Counted from the first letter of the stretch, positions 11,687-20,787 are shown. The stretch is DNA of 64,000 bases from Acinetobacter sp. 10FS3-1 (GCF_013343215.1 NZ_CP039145.1:1-64000), one strand, 5' to 3'. Notes: generated by a model from the sequence alone, not told the origin. Made by a program: numbers and translations.

Positions 11687-12725
11687 GGCTTTGTTGCACA
11701 AACCTATCTGTAACGGCTTTTTCAGCGATATAATTTTCAAATGAAGAAGCCTACACACAAAATCTACCGCACAACCAATTGGCCCGCATATAACCGAGCA
11801 CTCATGAGTCGCGGAAATATTGCCATTTGGTTTGATCCTGCTACGCAATGGTATGCGCCATCAAAAGGCAAACAAGGGCGAAATCAAACCTACTCCGACG
11901 CAGCCATCCAATGCTGCTTAATGATTAAATCCTTATTTCGTCTGTCTTTACGTATGGTTACTGGCTTTGTGCAAAGTCTGATTAAACTTTGCGGATTAAA
12001 TTGGATAGCTCCAGATTACACCACGCTTTGTAGAAGACAAAAGCATATTGATATTGCAATCAGCTACCAAAAAAGTAGAGATGGGCTTTATATACTCATG
12101 GACTCTACAGGCATGAAGTTTCTAGGTGAGGGCGAATGGAAGCGCAAGAAACATGGACCTGAATATCGTCGCCAATTGCGTAAACTACATATTGGTATAG
12201 ATGCTAAAACCCTGCAAATACGAGCAGTTCAGCTTACAACCAATAATGTCAGTGATTCACAGGTGCTTGGTGATTTACTTAATCAGATTCCACAAGATGA
12301 GCGGATTGACTCTGTTTATACCGATGGAGCTTATGACACCAAGCAATGCCGTCAGGTCATTGCAGATCGGCAAGCGCATGCGGTGATTCCACCTAGAAAA
12401 AATGCGAAACCATGGAAAGATACAAAGAGTAGCTCGCTAGAGCGAAATGAATGACTTCGAACAGTTAAACGTTTCGGCAGGACACTCTGGAAAAAATGGT
12501 CAGGCTACCATCGGCGAAGTTTGGTAGAAACCAAGATGCATTGCATTAAATTATTGGGCGATAAACTCAGTGCAAGGAGCTTTCAAAGCCAAGTCAATGA
12601 GATTCATACACGTGTGGCAGTCCTCAACAGATTTACGGAATTAGGTCGACCATTTACCCAAGTTACGCCTAAAATTTGGCTCAATTAGGGGCGCTTTGCA
12701 TTTCAAATCTTTGTGTAACAAAGCC
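11687..12725 (+). mobile_element. IS5-family (IS903-type) element, copy A, 1,039 bp
   Basis: It is bounded by terminal inverted repeats GGCTTTGTTGCACAAA and TTTGTGTAACAAAGCC. It is the same length as copy B at 14338-15376, which lies in the opposite orientation, and the two transposase reading frames are highly similar. The length is close to that of IS17 of Acinetobacter. No target duplication is evident. This copy carries a nonsense mutation in its transposase, so it is probably not autonomous. Confidence 0.85.
11741..12688 (+). pseudogene. IS5-family transposase, inactivated by a stop codon
   Basis: The frame encodes MKKPTHKIYRTTNWPAYNRA and matches the 310-residue transposase of copy B until codon 238. 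There TTA (Leu) of copy B has become TGA, in the context SSLERNE-stop. The same frame then continues through TVKRFGRTLWKKW and RSLVETKMHCIKLLGDK to a stop at 12686, past where copy B ends. Two of the DDE residues lie before the stop (DSTGMKF and DGAYDTK), and the catalytic Glu region (SLVETK) lies after it, so the truncated product should be inactive. Confidence 0.85.
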
Positions 12726-12875
12726 GTTTTCTTCAACAACTTTGAAAACTGTAAAGTAGTTTGTCTGCCTCATCCATCTAGTAGTAGAGGTCTGTCGGAT
12801 GAATATATCAAATTGTTTAAACCAGAAATGGATGCAATTCTTTCTCAATTTAAACAAGAAAAAGGTATTGATTAA
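12726..12875 (+). pseudogene. C-terminal remnant of a gene cut by the IS (uracil-DNA glycosylase-like?)
   Basis: Directly after the IS end the frame reads VFFNNFENCKVVCLPHPSSS and on through RGLSDEYIKLFKPEMD to a stop at 12873. It has no start of its own, so it is the tail of a gene interrupted by the IS. The HPS motif followed by a helix is reminiscent of the last motif of uracil-DNA glycosylase superfamily proteins. This is suggestive only. It lies 26 bases before the macro-domain gene, so the two may once have formed an operon. Confidence 0.4.
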
Positions 12876-12901
12876 GATATAGCCATCCCATCACTACTGA
12901 T

Positions 12902-13456
12902 ATGAAATTGAAAAAAGTTAGCCTTGTTCATGGCGACATCACCACTCTACCGGTGGATGCTTTGGTGAATTCTGCCAATAAATCTCTATTAGGTGGTGGT
13001 GGGCTTGACTATATCATTCATAAAAGAGCAGGCGTTTTGATGAAAGATGCCTGTATCGAGCTTCACAAAGCAAAAGGTGGGTGCGAAACTGGTTCTGCAG
13101 AGGTGACTATTGCTGGCGATCTACCGGCGAAATTTGTCATTCATGCAGTAGGTCCTCGATGGTTAGATGGAACTCGGGATGAACCTCAACTGCTCTGCGA
13201 TGCCTATAATAATGCACTATTTAAAGCTGAAGAAATCAAAGCCAAAACCGTCTCATTTCCCAATATTTCCACGGGGATTTATTCTTTTCCACCACAACTT
13301 GCTGCTGAAATTGCCATAGGAACAATTCTATCAACCTTAACAACCTATAGAACAGTAGAACACGTTTTCTTCGTGTCTAAGGAAACAGAACACTATGAAA
13401 TGTATAGAAATATACTGCTGCAACTAGAAGATCCCCATATCGACATTTTGCTTTAA
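12902..13456 (+). CDS. Macro-domain protein (ADP-ribose / O-acetyl-ADP-ribose binding)
   Basis: This 184-residue protein is one macro domain. The N-terminal GDIT motif (residues 11-14), NSANKSLLGGGGLD (27-40), the VIHAVGPRW strand and the FPNISTGIYSFP phosphate loop are all present. Members of the YmdB/MacroD group hydrolyse O-acetyl-ADP-ribose or remove ADP-ribose from proteins or DNA. In mobile DNA they also occur as antitoxins or defence partners. The catalytic-loop Asn and Asp residues of MacroD-like hydrolases can be aligned (NSAN, GGGGLD). No ADP-ribosyltransferase toxin gene is visible next to it; only a truncated gene lies upstream. The gene sits between two inverted IS copies, which suggests recent transfer. 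Confidence 0.85.
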   Translation: MKLKKVSLVHGDITTLPVDALVNSANKSLLGGGGLDYIIHKRAGVLMKDACIELHKAKGGCETGSAEVTIAGDLPAKFVIHAVGPRWLDGTRDEPQLLCDAYNNALFKAEEIKAKTVSFPNISTGIYSFPPQLAAEIAIGTILSTLTTYRTVEHVFFVSKETEHYEMYRNILLQLEDPHIDILL

Positions 13457-13556
13457 ATCATAAGGGTAACTTTAGAGTTTTGATTGCTTTCTATACTACT
13501 GGAGTTTCATTTTAATTGGCTAATGACTAAAGCTTATTAACGCCGGTTCTAACAAT

Positions 13557-14123
13557 TTAGTCTACGAATTTTAAATACCGGTAAACAGCCTGTCGGCTGA
13601 TACCAAATGCTTGTGCCAGATCAACTTTGGATGAATACTTTCCTTCTTCCCAAGCTTGTCGTAAAGCTTTGGCCTGATCGGGATTCAATTTATGGATGCG
13701 TCCTTTATATTTCCCTTGAGCTGCTGCGAGCTTAATCCCTTCTTTCTGACGTTCTAAAATAATTTCTCTCTCAAACTGAGCAAAAGCTCCCATCAACTGC
13801 AACATCAAGTTATCCATCGGAGTGGCCTGGGCTGTGAAAGTAATATTCTCTTTCACAAAGTGAATGGCAACCCCTCTCTTTACTAGCTGATCAACCTCAG
13901 TAACCAAATCTTTCAGGCTCCGAGCAAAACGATCCATGGAGTGAACAACAATCATGTCACCTTCACGAACATAGCTCAGCATTTCCTGAAATTTAGGACG
14001 GGCAGTATTTTTTCCAGATGCCTTATCAACAAAAACCCGGTCGACCTCGATCCCCTCAAGTTGACGTCCAATATTTTGATCAACAGAGCTAACTCTGACA
14101 TATCCGACCTTGTGACCTTTCAT
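13557..14123 (-). CDS. Serine recombinase, resolvase/invertase family
   Basis: This 188-residue protein has the full resolvase layout. The catalytic serine is in GYVRVSSVDQN (residue 12 or 13), followed by SGKNTARP, the VHSMDRFARSL motif with its catalytic arginines, the E helix (PMDNLMLQLMGAFAQFERE) and a C-terminal helix-turn-helix (SKVDLAQAFGISRQAVYRYL). Such enzymes resolve cointegrates of Tn3-type transposons or invert DNA. No Tn3 transposase is in the window, so it may be an orphan from a lost transposon or a plasmid multimer resolvase. The ATG is followed upstream by a 14-bp palindrome that could belong to its control region. Confidence 0.9.
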   Translation of the reverse strand: MKGHKVGYVRVSSVDQNIGRQLEGIEVDRVFVDKASGKNTARPKFQEMLSYVREGDMIVVHSMDRFARSLKDLVTEVDQLVKRGVAIHFVKENITFTAQATPMDNLMLQLMGAFAQFEREIILERQKEGIKLAAAQGKYKGRIHKLNPDQAKALRQAWEEGKYSSKVDLAQAFGISRQAVYRYLKFVD

Positions 14124-14253
14124 ATTGTCCTCGACTAGACACTTATTTCCACTTATTGTAATTAATAAATTTAATATTTAAAAGTTACATGTAACGTATG
14201 GACAAATTTTATTTAAATGAGACACAAATTCTTAGGGTTTTCGATTGTTACTT

Positions 14254-14267
14254 TAGGGTATACCCTA
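14254..14267. promoter_or_regulatory. Perfect 14-bp palindrome upstream of the resolvase
   Basis: TAGGGTATACCCTA is a perfect palindrome about 130 bases upstream of the resolvase start, in AT-rich DNA. Its GC-rich core makes it stand out. It could be an operator or part of a res site. Confidence 0.35.
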
Positions 14268-14289
14268 TAAATACAATTATTTTATAAAA

Positions 14290-14316
14290 AAGCCTAGTCA
14301 ATTATCTACTAGGCTT
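14290..14316 (+). terminator. Intrinsic terminator-like hairpin
   Basis: AAGCCTAGT and ACTAGGCTT form a perfect 9-bp stem with a 9-base loop, preceded by a run of A and followed by TT on the plus strand. On the minus strand the A run becomes a T tract, so it would work best as a terminator for minus-strand transcripts. It is probably the end of a gene displaced by the IS at 14338. Confidence 0.5.
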
Positions 14317-14337
14317 TAAGTTAAATCGGAAAGTATG

Positions 14338-15376
14338 GGCTTTGTTGCACAAAGATTTGAAATGCAAAGCGCCCCTAATTGAGCCAAATTTAAGGCGTAA
14401 CCTGGGTAAGTGGTCGACCTAATTCCGTAAATCTGTTGAGGACTGCTACACGTGCATGAATTTCATTCACCTGACTAGGAAAGCTTCTTGCCATTAATTT
14501 ATCGCCTAATAATTTGATGCAATGCATCTTAGTTTCCACCAAACTGCGGCGATGATAGCCTGACCATTTTTTCCATAATGTCCTGCCTAAACGTTTAACT
14601 GTTCGAAGTAATTCATTTCGCTCTAGCGAGCTACTCTTTGTATCTTTCCATGGTTTCGCATTTTTTCTAGGTGGAATCACCGCATGTGCTTGCCGATCTG
14701 CAATGACCTGACGGCATTGCTTGGTGTCATAAGCTCCATCGGTATAAACAGAGTCAATCTGCTCATCTCGTGGAATCTGATTAAGTAAATCACCAAGCAC
14801 CTGTGAATCACTGACATTATTGGTTGTGAGCTGAATAGCGCGTATTTGTAGGGTTTTGGCATCTATACCAATATGTAGTTTACGCCATTGGCGACGATAT
14901 TCAGCTCCATGTTTCTTGCGTTTCCATTCGCCCTCACCTAGAAACTTCATGCCTGTAGAGTCTACGAGTAGATGCAGCCCATCGCTACTTTTTTGGTAGC
15001 TGATTGCAATATCAATATGCTTTTGTCTTCTACAAAGCGTACTGTAATCTGGTGCGGTCCAATTTAATCCGCAAAGTTTAATCAGACTTTGCACAAAGCC
15101 AGTGACCATACGTAAAGATAGACGGAATAAGGATTTAATCATTAAGCAGCATTGGATAGCTGCGTCGGAGTAGGTTTGATTTCGCCCTTGTTTGCCTTTT
15201 GATGGAGCATACCATTGCGTAGCAGGATCAAACCAAATGGCAATATTTCCGCGACTCATGAGTGCTCGGTTATATGCGGGCCAATTGGTTGTGCGGTAGA
15301 TTTTGTGTGTAGGCTTCTTCATTTGAAAATTATATCGCTGAAAAAGCCTTTACAGATAGGTTTGTGCAACAAAGCC
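14338..15376 (-). mobile_element. IS5-family (IS903-type) element, copy B, 1,039 bp, intact
   Basis: Terminal inverted repeats GGCTTTGTTGCACAAA and TTTGTGCAACAAAGCC bound the element, and its transposase frame is uninterrupted. It is the inverted partner of copy A (11687-12725). The 1.6 kb between them (12726-14337) could be inverted by homologous recombination or moved as a composite unit. No clear target duplication is visible. Confidence 0.9.
14390..15322 (-). CDS. IS5-family transposase (DDE)
   Basis: This 310-residue transposase starts MKKPTHKIYRTTNWPAYNRA. An N-terminal DNA-binding region is followed by a DDE nuclease core: first Asp in LLVDSTGMKF, second in VYTDGAYDTKQC, and Glu in RRSLVETKMHCIKLLG near residue 265. 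Length and motifs fit the IS903 subgroup of IS5. The enzyme cuts and pastes its own IS by recognising the GGCTTTGTTGCAC ends. Confidence 0.9.
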   Translation of the reverse strand: MKKPTHKIYRTTNWPAYNRALMSRGNIAIWFDPATQWYAPSKGKQGRNQTYSDAAIQCCLMIKSLFRLSLRMVTGFVQSLIKLCGLNWTAPDYSTLCRRQKHIDIAISYQKSSDGLHLLVDSTGMKFLGEGEWKRKKHGAEYRRQWRKLHIGIDAKTLQIRAIQLTTNNVSDSQVLGDLLNQIPRDEQIDSVYTDGAYDTKQCRQVIADRQAHAVIPPRKNAKPWKDTKSSSLERNELLRTVKRLGRTLWKKWSGYHRRSLVETKMHCIKLLGDKLMARSFPSQVNEIHARVAVLNRFTELGRPLTQVTP

Positions 15377-15587
15377 CTTATTGATTAAAAATATCGTAGT
15401 AAGCCAAATGATTTTTAACCAAAACTATCTTGAATATTAAAAAAATTAGTTAAGTCATGAATTAATTAATAATTTATAAGTTTATGAAATTATTATTATT
15501 TTAATATGTAGAGCATGCAAATATCCTTCTTAAGAACTCTCAGAATCATTAATTTATACAACTAAGGTCTAGAATTTAAATTTTATA

Positions 15588-15643
15588 TTGACTTGGTTTA
15601 GATTAAATTATATACATTAATAATGATACGAAACGTATCATTA
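15588..15643 (+). promoter_or_regulatory. Promoter with overlapping operator for the permease operon
   Basis: A near-consensus sigma-70 promoter is visible: -35 TTGACT at 15588-15593, a 17-base spacer, and -10 TATACA at 15611-15616. The expected start point falls inside a perfect inverted repeat at 15621-15643 (TAATGATACG, loop AAA, CGTATCATTA). A protein bound there would block transcription. The IclR-family regulator encoded at the end of the same cluster is the likely ligand-responsive repressor. Confidence 0.7.
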
Positions 15644-15675
15644 TACGAAGAATATAAGAATGGGATGTATAAAAA

Positions 15676-17070
15676 ATGGTAGGACTAATTGGAATAGTCT
15701 TGTCCCTAATACTGCTGATGTATCTGGCATATAAAGGATTTAGCGTAATTGTTCTAGCTCCACTGCTTGCACTGTTTGCTGTTGCTTGGAGTGGATTGAG
15801 TAATGAATTACTTGGATTTTATTCTCAAATTTTTATGACCGGCTTAGGCGGGTACATAATTAAATATTTCCCACTTTTTTTGCTAGGTGCAATATTTGGG
15901 AAGCTAATGGATGACTCTGGCTCTGCACGAACTATTGCCAATTTTTTCGTCGAAAAATTAGGGCATAAAAGAGCTATGCTTTCGATTGTGCTCTCATGTG
16001 CAATTTTAACTTATGGTGGTGTATCACTATTTGTTGTTGGTTTTGCAGTTTTCCCGATAGCATCAGCACTATTCAAAAAACTTGGAATTCCGAAAAGATT
16101 AATTCCAGCTGCAATTATGTTGGGTGCTTTAACTTTTACAATGACAGCATTACCCGGAACGCCTGCAATTCAAAATGCAATTCCAATGCCGTTTTTTAAT
16201 ACTGATTTATACGCTGCACCTGGCTTAGGAGTTTTATCCTCTATCTTTATTATAATTACAGGAATGTGGTGGTTAAATAAGCGTATTGCCAAAGCAGATT
16301 CTCTAAAAGAAGGTTATGGCAATCATGTTGAAATCCATAGCAATGACGGTGCATTGACCACTTCGGGTCCAAGCCTTACCATTGCTTTTGCTCCCATTTT
16401 AGTAGTAATAATTACTAACTTGGTTCTTACTAAAATAATCTTACCTTCACTCGATACAGCATATTTAGCAACTGATAAATTCGGTAATGTTTCATTAAAC
16501 TCAGTTGTAGGGCTTTGGGCAATTATTTGTGCTCTGGTCTTAGCATGTTTAACTATCATTATTTTAAATTGGAAAGCGATCGTAAATATTAAAGACTCAA
16601 TACAACAAGGGGTCTCATCTTCGTTCTTACCTATTTTTAATACAGCATCAGAAGTTGGTTATGGTTCAGTTATAGCATCATTGGCTGGCTTCATTATTCT
16701 ACGTGATTTCTTAGTTGGTATTGCACCAGACAATCCTCTTATCTCTGAAGCTATTGTTATTAATGTACTGGCTGGGATTACAGGCTCAGCATCAGGCGGC
16801 TTAAGTATTGCTTTAAATACTATGGGGGAAACCTATAAAAATTTAGCAATAGACAATGGTATTTCATTAGAACTTATGCACAGAGTAGCTTCTATGGCAT
16901 CTGGTGCCTTAGATTCGCTTCCCCATAATGGTGCAGTAATTACCATCATTACATTATGTGGATTAACGCATAAACAATCTTATTACGACATGTTTATTGT
17001 CGCTGTTGTAATTCCACTCATTGCTTTAGCAGGGGTAATTACCCTCGGAACTATGTTCGGATCATTCTAG
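15676..17070 (+). CDS. GntP-family organic-acid permease
   Basis: This 464-residue inner-membrane protein has about 12-14 hydrophobic segments spread over its whole length. It shows GntP-type signatures: the start LIGIVLSLILLMYLAYKG, the GLGGYIIKYFPLFLLGAIFG motif near residue 60, and SGALDSLPHNGAVITI near 410. GntP carriers are proton symporters for gluconate and other hydroxy or keto acids, including 3-hydroxybutyrate. It is the first gene of an operon with two dehydrogenases (37 and 52 bases between genes), so the substrate is likely the hydroxy acid they oxidise, perhaps 3-hydroxypropionate. A truncated paralogue lies at 63366-63589. Substrate assignment is inference. Confidence 0.85.
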   Translation: MVGLIGIVLSLILLMYLAYKGFSVIVLAPLLALFAVAWSGLSNELLGFYSQIFMTGLGGYIIKYFPLFLLGAIFGKLMDDSGSARTIANFFVEKLGHKRAMLSIVLSCAILTYGGVSLFVVGFAVFPIASALFKKLGIPKRLIPAAIMLGALTFTMTALPGTPAIQNAIPMPFFNTDLYAAPGLGVLSSIFIIITGMWWLNKRIAKADSLKEGYGNHVEIHSNDGALTTSGPSLTIAFAPILVVIITNLVLTKIILPSLDTAYLATDKFGNVSLNSVVGLWAIICALVLACLTIIILNWKAIVNIKDSIQQGVSSSFLPIFNTASEVGYGSVIASLAGFIILRDFLVGIAPDNPLISEAIVINVLAGITGSASGGLSIALNTMGETYKNLAIDNGISLELMHRVASMASGALDSLPHNGAVITIITLCGLTHKQSYYDMFIVAVVIPLIALAGVITLGTMFGSF

Positions 17071-17107
17071 AAAGCTAATTACTTCAATAATTTATGGTGA
17101 ATTTAAA

Positions 17108-18265
17108 ATGTCTCATTCAATTAACCTTCCACGAATCATGCAAGTCGGGAAAAATGCTAGAAGTCATCTTCCTGAGATTTTGAATAGCTTAGGAGCGAAA
17201 AGACCATTAATCATTACTGATAAAATGATGGTTTCACTGGGATATATTGATCAGATTCAAAATTTACTTAAGGCAGAAAACATCGAGAGTGACTATTTTG
17301 ATGAAACGATTCCTGAGCCGACTTCAGCTTCAATTGAAGCTGGAGTGAATCATGTCAAAACGCACCAATATGATGCCATTATTGCAGTAGGTGGTGGAAG
17401 CCCTATCGACAGTGCTAAGGCTATCAGTATTTTAAGTAAGTTTGGGGGAGAGATAAGAGATTATAAATTTCCCAGACAGGTCAACGAGATCGGACTGCCA
17501 ATTATTGCAATCCCCACTACAGCGGGAACAGGTTCTGAATGTACCCGTTTTACAATCATTACTGATGATAAGACCAGTGAAAAAATGCTTTGTGCCGGGC
17601 TTGGATTCTTACCCATTGCAGCAATTATCGACTATGAGTTAACGATGTCTTTACCTGCTAGAACTACGGCAGATACTGGAATTGATGCACTAACACATGC
17701 AATTGAAGCATATGTTAGTAAAAAAGCAAGTCCATATAGTGATGCTCAAGCAATTGCAGCGATGAAACTAATCGGACCTAACTTACAAATTGCTTATCAT
17801 GAGCCGGGTAATGAATCTGCACGTGAAAAGATGATGCTTGGTTCCACATTTGCAGGCATTGCATTTTCAAATGCTTCTGTTGCATTGGTTCATGGGATGA
17901 GTCGACCGATTGGTGCTTTTTTCCATGTACCTCATGGCCTATCGAATGCAATGTTACTTCCTATGATTACTGAGTTTTCAATACAAGCTGCACCTGAACG
18001 TTATGCAGACTGTGCAAAAGCAATGGGTGTTGCACATATTGATGATTCACATGAAGTCGCAAATCAAAAGCTAGTACAAGCATTGGCTGAAATTAATAAA
18101 GATTTAAAAGTTCCAACTCTGGCTGAGTTCGGGGTGGATAGAAAATATTTTGATGAAGTTGTACAAACAATGGCTGAGCAGGCACTAGCATCTGGCTCTC
18201 CATCTAATAACCCAATAATTCCTACAATTGCTGAAATGATTTCGCTCTATAAGCAATTGTGGTAA
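17108..18265 (+). CDS. Iron-type (group III) alcohol dehydrogenase, candidate 3-hydroxypropionate dehydrogenase
   Basis: This 385-residue NAD(P)-dependent dehydrogenase has the iron-ADH fold. A Rossmann-like N-terminal half contains the GGGSPIDSAKA motif near residue 95. Then come TTAGTGSECT, and the C-terminal helical half with metal ligands in DTGIDALTHAIEAY and in VHGMSRPIGAFFHVPHG (two His). Family members reduce or oxidise many alcohols. The downstream gene encodes a CoA-acylating semialdehyde dehydrogenase, and the upstream one an acid permease. The product is therefore expected to be a semialdehyde acid, for example malonate semialdehyde from 3-hydroxypropionate. Other hydroxy acids remain possible. 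The spacing of 37 bases after the permease supports co-transcription. Confidence 0.8.
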   Translation: MSHSINLPRIMQVGKNARSHLPEILNSLGAKRPLIITDKMMVSLGYIDQIQNLLKAENIESDYFDETIPEPTSASIEAGVNHVKTHQYDAIIAVGGGSPIDSAKAISILSKFGGEIRDYKFPRQVNEIGLPIIAIPTTAGTGSECTRFTIITDDKTSEKMLCAGLGFLPIAAIIDYELTMSLPARTTADTGIDALTHAIEAYVSKKASPYSDAQAIAAMKLIGPNLQIAYHEPGNESAREKMMLGSTFAGIAFSNASVALVHGMSRPIGAFFHVPHGLSNAMLLPMITEFSIQAAPERYADCAKAMGVAHIDDSHEVANQKLVQALAEINKDLKVPTLAEFGVDRKYFDEVVQTMAEQALASGSPSNNPIIPTIAEMISLYKQLW

Positions 18266-18317
18266 TGCATTTTTCAATTAGCTTTAATTATTTTTTATAT
18301 AAAGAGGACAGATTCAC

Positions 18318-19814
18318 ATGGAATTGATCGGACATTTTATTAACGGCGTATTGAATACCAATCATACAAGAACGCAGCCTGTTTACAATCCATCAACAGG
18401 TGAACAAAGTAAAGAAGTAGGGCTAGCAGGTAAAGCAACCGTTGAAGAAGCTATTTCTGCTGCCGAAGCTGCTTTTCCTGAATGGCGTAATACTCCTGTC
18501 ATTAAACGCGCCCGCGTCATGTTTAAATTCAAAGAACTGCTTGAGGAAAATGCTGAAAAAATTTGCAAACTTATTGGCGAAGAACACGGAAAAATTGTGC
18601 ATGATGCTGCCGGTGAATTACAGCGTGGTATTGAAAATGTTGAGTATGCTTGCAGTGCCCCTGAATTTTTAAAAGGTGAATTCAGTAAAAACGTAGGTCC
18701 AAGTATCGATTCATGGAGTGAGTTCCAGCCTTTAGGTGTCGTTGCAGGTATTACTCCATTTAATTTCCCAGTCATGGTTCCACTTTGGATGTTCCCGATG
18801 GCAATTGTTTGTGGAAATACTTTTGTTCTTAAACCATCTGAGCGTGATCCATCATCAACTTTGTATATTGCACAATTACTGAAAGAAGCTGGTCTACCTG
18901 ATGGCGTACTAAATGTTGTAAATGGAGATAAAGAGGCTGTTGATACCTTACTTTTAGATTCTCGAGTACAGGCTATAAGCTTCGTTGGCTCGACACCGAT
19001 AGCTGAATATATTTATAAGACAGCAACTGCTACTGGGAAAAGATGCCAAGCACTTGGCGGTGCAAAAAACCATGCGATTGTTATGCCTGATGCTGATATT
19101 GATAATGTAGTAAGCTCTTTATTAGGTGCTGCTTTTGGTTCATCAGGTGAGCGTTGTATGGCTCTTTCAGTCGCTGTTGCCGTAGGTGATGATGTTGCTG
19201 ATTTGATGATTTCTAAGCTCTCTGAAGCTATGGCATCGTTAAAATATGGGGCATATTCAGAAAAAGAAAATGATTTCGGTCCTGTGATTACAGCCCAGCA
19301 TAAAGCTAAAGTTGTGGGTTATATCAACAGTGCAGAAGAGCAAGGTGCAACGATTGTTGTTGATGGTCGAGATGCAGCTCCAGTTGGTTACGAAAAGGGA
19401 TTCTATGTGGGAGCCACGCTAATCGATCAAGTGACTCCTGAAATGACTAGTTATAAAGAAGAAATTTTCGGTCCTGTACTACAGGTTATACGTGTAAAAA
19501 CCATGCAAGAAGCTATGAATCTGATTGATGATCATGAATACGGCAATGGTACTTGTATTTATACACGTGATGGGGAAGCAGCTCGTTACTTCAGTGACAA
19601 TATTAAGGTCGGAATGGTAGGAATTAATATCCCATTGCCAGTCCCTGTGGCTTATCATAGTTTTGGTGGCTGGAAGCGCTCATTATTTGGTGATTTAAAT
19701 GCTTATGGTCCAGATGGTGCACGTTTTTACACCCGTCGTAAAACGATTACACAACGTTGGCCAACCGCTAATGTTCGTGAGGGTGCTCAATTCTCAATGC
19801 CAACGCTGAACTAA
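18318..19814 (+). CDS. mmsA: CoA-acylating methylmalonate/malonate semialdehyde dehydrogenase
   Basis: This 498-residue enzyme starts IGHFINGV, has the NPSTGE strand, and shows PFNFPVMVPLWMFPMAI, the hallmark of the MmsA group, near residue 155. The catalytic cysteine is in SSGERCMALSVAVAVGD near residue 280. The C-terminal INIPLPVPVAYHSFGGWK motif is also present. MmsA converts methylmalonate semialdehyde to propionyl-CoA or malonate semialdehyde to acetyl-CoA, with loss of CO2 and reduction of NAD. A strong ribosome site (aaagaggac) precedes the ATG. It is the last gene of the permease operon and ends at a terminator. Without the other valine-degradation genes nearby, the malonate-semialdehyde role is more likely. 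A second, 5'-truncated copy is at 53991-55409. Confidence 0.9.
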   Translation: MELIGHFINGVLNTNHTRTQPVYNPSTGEQSKEVGLAGKATVEEAISAAEAAFPEWRNTPVIKRARVMFKFKELLEENAEKICKLIGEEHGKIVHDAAGELQRGIENVEYACSAPEFLKGEFSKNVGPSIDSWSEFQPLGVVAGITPFNFPVMVPLWMFPMAIVCGNTFVLKPSERDPSSTLYIAQLLKEAGLPDGVLNVVNGDKEAVDTLLLDSRVQAISFVGSTPIAEYIYKTATATGKRCQALGGAKNHAIVMPDADIDNVVSSLLGAAFGSSGERCMALSVAVAVGDDVADLMISKLSEAMASLKYGAYSEKENDFGPVITAQHKAKVVGYINSAEEQGATIVVDGRDAAPVGYEKGFYVGATLIDQVTPEMTSYKEEIFGPVLQVIRVKTMQEAMNLIDDHEYGNGTCIYTRDGEAARYFSDNIKVGMVGINIPLPVPVAYHSFGGWKRSLFGDLNAYGPDGARFYTRRKTITQRWPTANVREGAQFSMPTLN

Positions 19815-19830
19815 TGTTTTTATGCTGAAC

Positions 19831-19859
19831 AAAAAGCAAGTCATCATGACTTGCTTTTT
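19831..19859. terminator. Bidirectional intrinsic terminator between mmsA and the IclR gene
   Basis: AAAAAGCAAGTCA and TGACTTGCTTTTT form a perfect 13-bp stem with a TCA loop, with A and T runs on both sides. It separates the convergent mmsA and regulator genes. Confidence 0.9.
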
Positions 19860-19860
19860 T

Positions 19861-20613
19861 TTAATCAATATTAATCAATTTACTTAAATCGTTCGCAGCC
19901 TGACGTAGTATCGATTCAAAACTTAATAAATCATCAAGAGATTTTCGTATCGTTGGGGCATGGACATATAAGCATGCAATGATTGTATCTCCCTTGTGGA
20001 TGGGAACAGAGCATGCGACCATTCCTGAAATAAACTCTTCATTATCAGTTCCAAGTTTATTTAAGAAAATATGATTCAAATTTTCTTCAAGCATCACAGG
20101 ATCAGTAATAGTATTTTTAGTAAGCTGTGTAATAGGAAGGTGTTCTATTATATTTTTTCTTCGACTTTCCGGTTGAAAACTTAAAAAAAGTTTTCCACTA
20201 GACGTACACCATAATGGTACGGTAGATCCAATAGGTAAGTACACTTGTAATGGCCAATTTGCTTGTACTCGATCTATATAAAGCATTTGATTATTATTAA
20301 GGATGGCAATTCCACAAGTTTCATTAGTTTGATCTGATAGTTTTTGCAGAATTGCTAGTCTTTCTATTTTTTTAGGTTCTTGCTCCCAAGCGCTCATTAG
20401 CAACTTGTAAGTCCTATCACCTACAATATAACCACCGTAAATATCTAATTTAATGAATTTTTCTTGCTCCAAAGTTTGAAGTAAACGATGGATACTTGGT
20501 TTTGGAATATCTAGCTCAATAGAAAGGTCCAAAGGTGTAGGAGGATGCTTTGCGGTTGAGATAGCCTCAATAATATCTAAAACTCTGGTAATTGATGAGC
20601 CTTTCTTATTCAT
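19861..20613 (-). CDS. IclR-family transcriptional regulator
   Basis: This 250-residue regulator has an N-terminal winged helix-turn-helix (residues about 5-70: ITRVLDIIEAIS, LSIELDIPKPSIHRLLQTL). A C-terminal IclR effector domain follows (ETCGIAILNNNQMLYIDRV, PLWCTSSGKLFLSF, FISGMVACSVPI). IclR proteins bind short palindromes as dimers of dimers and release or activate on binding small organic acids. It lies convergent to the catabolic operon, and the palindrome at 15621-15643 is the natural target. Its N-terminal half resembles the partial regulator at 63722, including the shared phrase KIERLAILQ. Confidence 0.9.
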   Translation of the reverse strand: MNKKGSSITRVLDIIEAISTAKHPPTPLDLSIELDIPKPSIHRLLQTLEQEKFIKLDIYGGYIVGDRTYKLLMSAWEQEPKKIERLAILQKLSDQTNETCGIAILNNNQMLYIDRVQANWPLQVYLPIGSTVPLWCTSSGKLFLSFQPESRRKNIIEHLPITQLTKNTITDPVMLEENLNHIFLNKLGTDNEEFISGMVACSVPIHKGDTIIACLYVHAPTIRKSLDDLLSFESILRQAANDLSKLINID

Positions 20614-20787
20614 ATCGAAAACCTAGTATAATCAAGTGCATATGCAGGAAAAACCTAAAATAATTAGTTCTACGAAAATTAGAGATAAAGTATAAGTTTC
20701 TTTACTAGAAGAATTTTAAGTCCATAGTCATCATTAAGTCATGAGAGTTATAATATTATTATCATTAAATAAATAGCTATAGAATAA

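Noticed and set aside
14221..14280. Additional pdif site near the resolvase
   Set aside because: The palindrome TAGGGTATACCCTA does not match either Xer half-site.
11687..15376. Functional composite transposon
   Set aside because: The ISs are inverted, one transposase has a stop codon and no target duplication surrounds the whole block; it can only be called a candidate.
15640..15660. pdif site upstream of the permease operon
   Set aside because: A XerC-like TTCGTATAA is present in reverse, but no XerD half follows at six bases.
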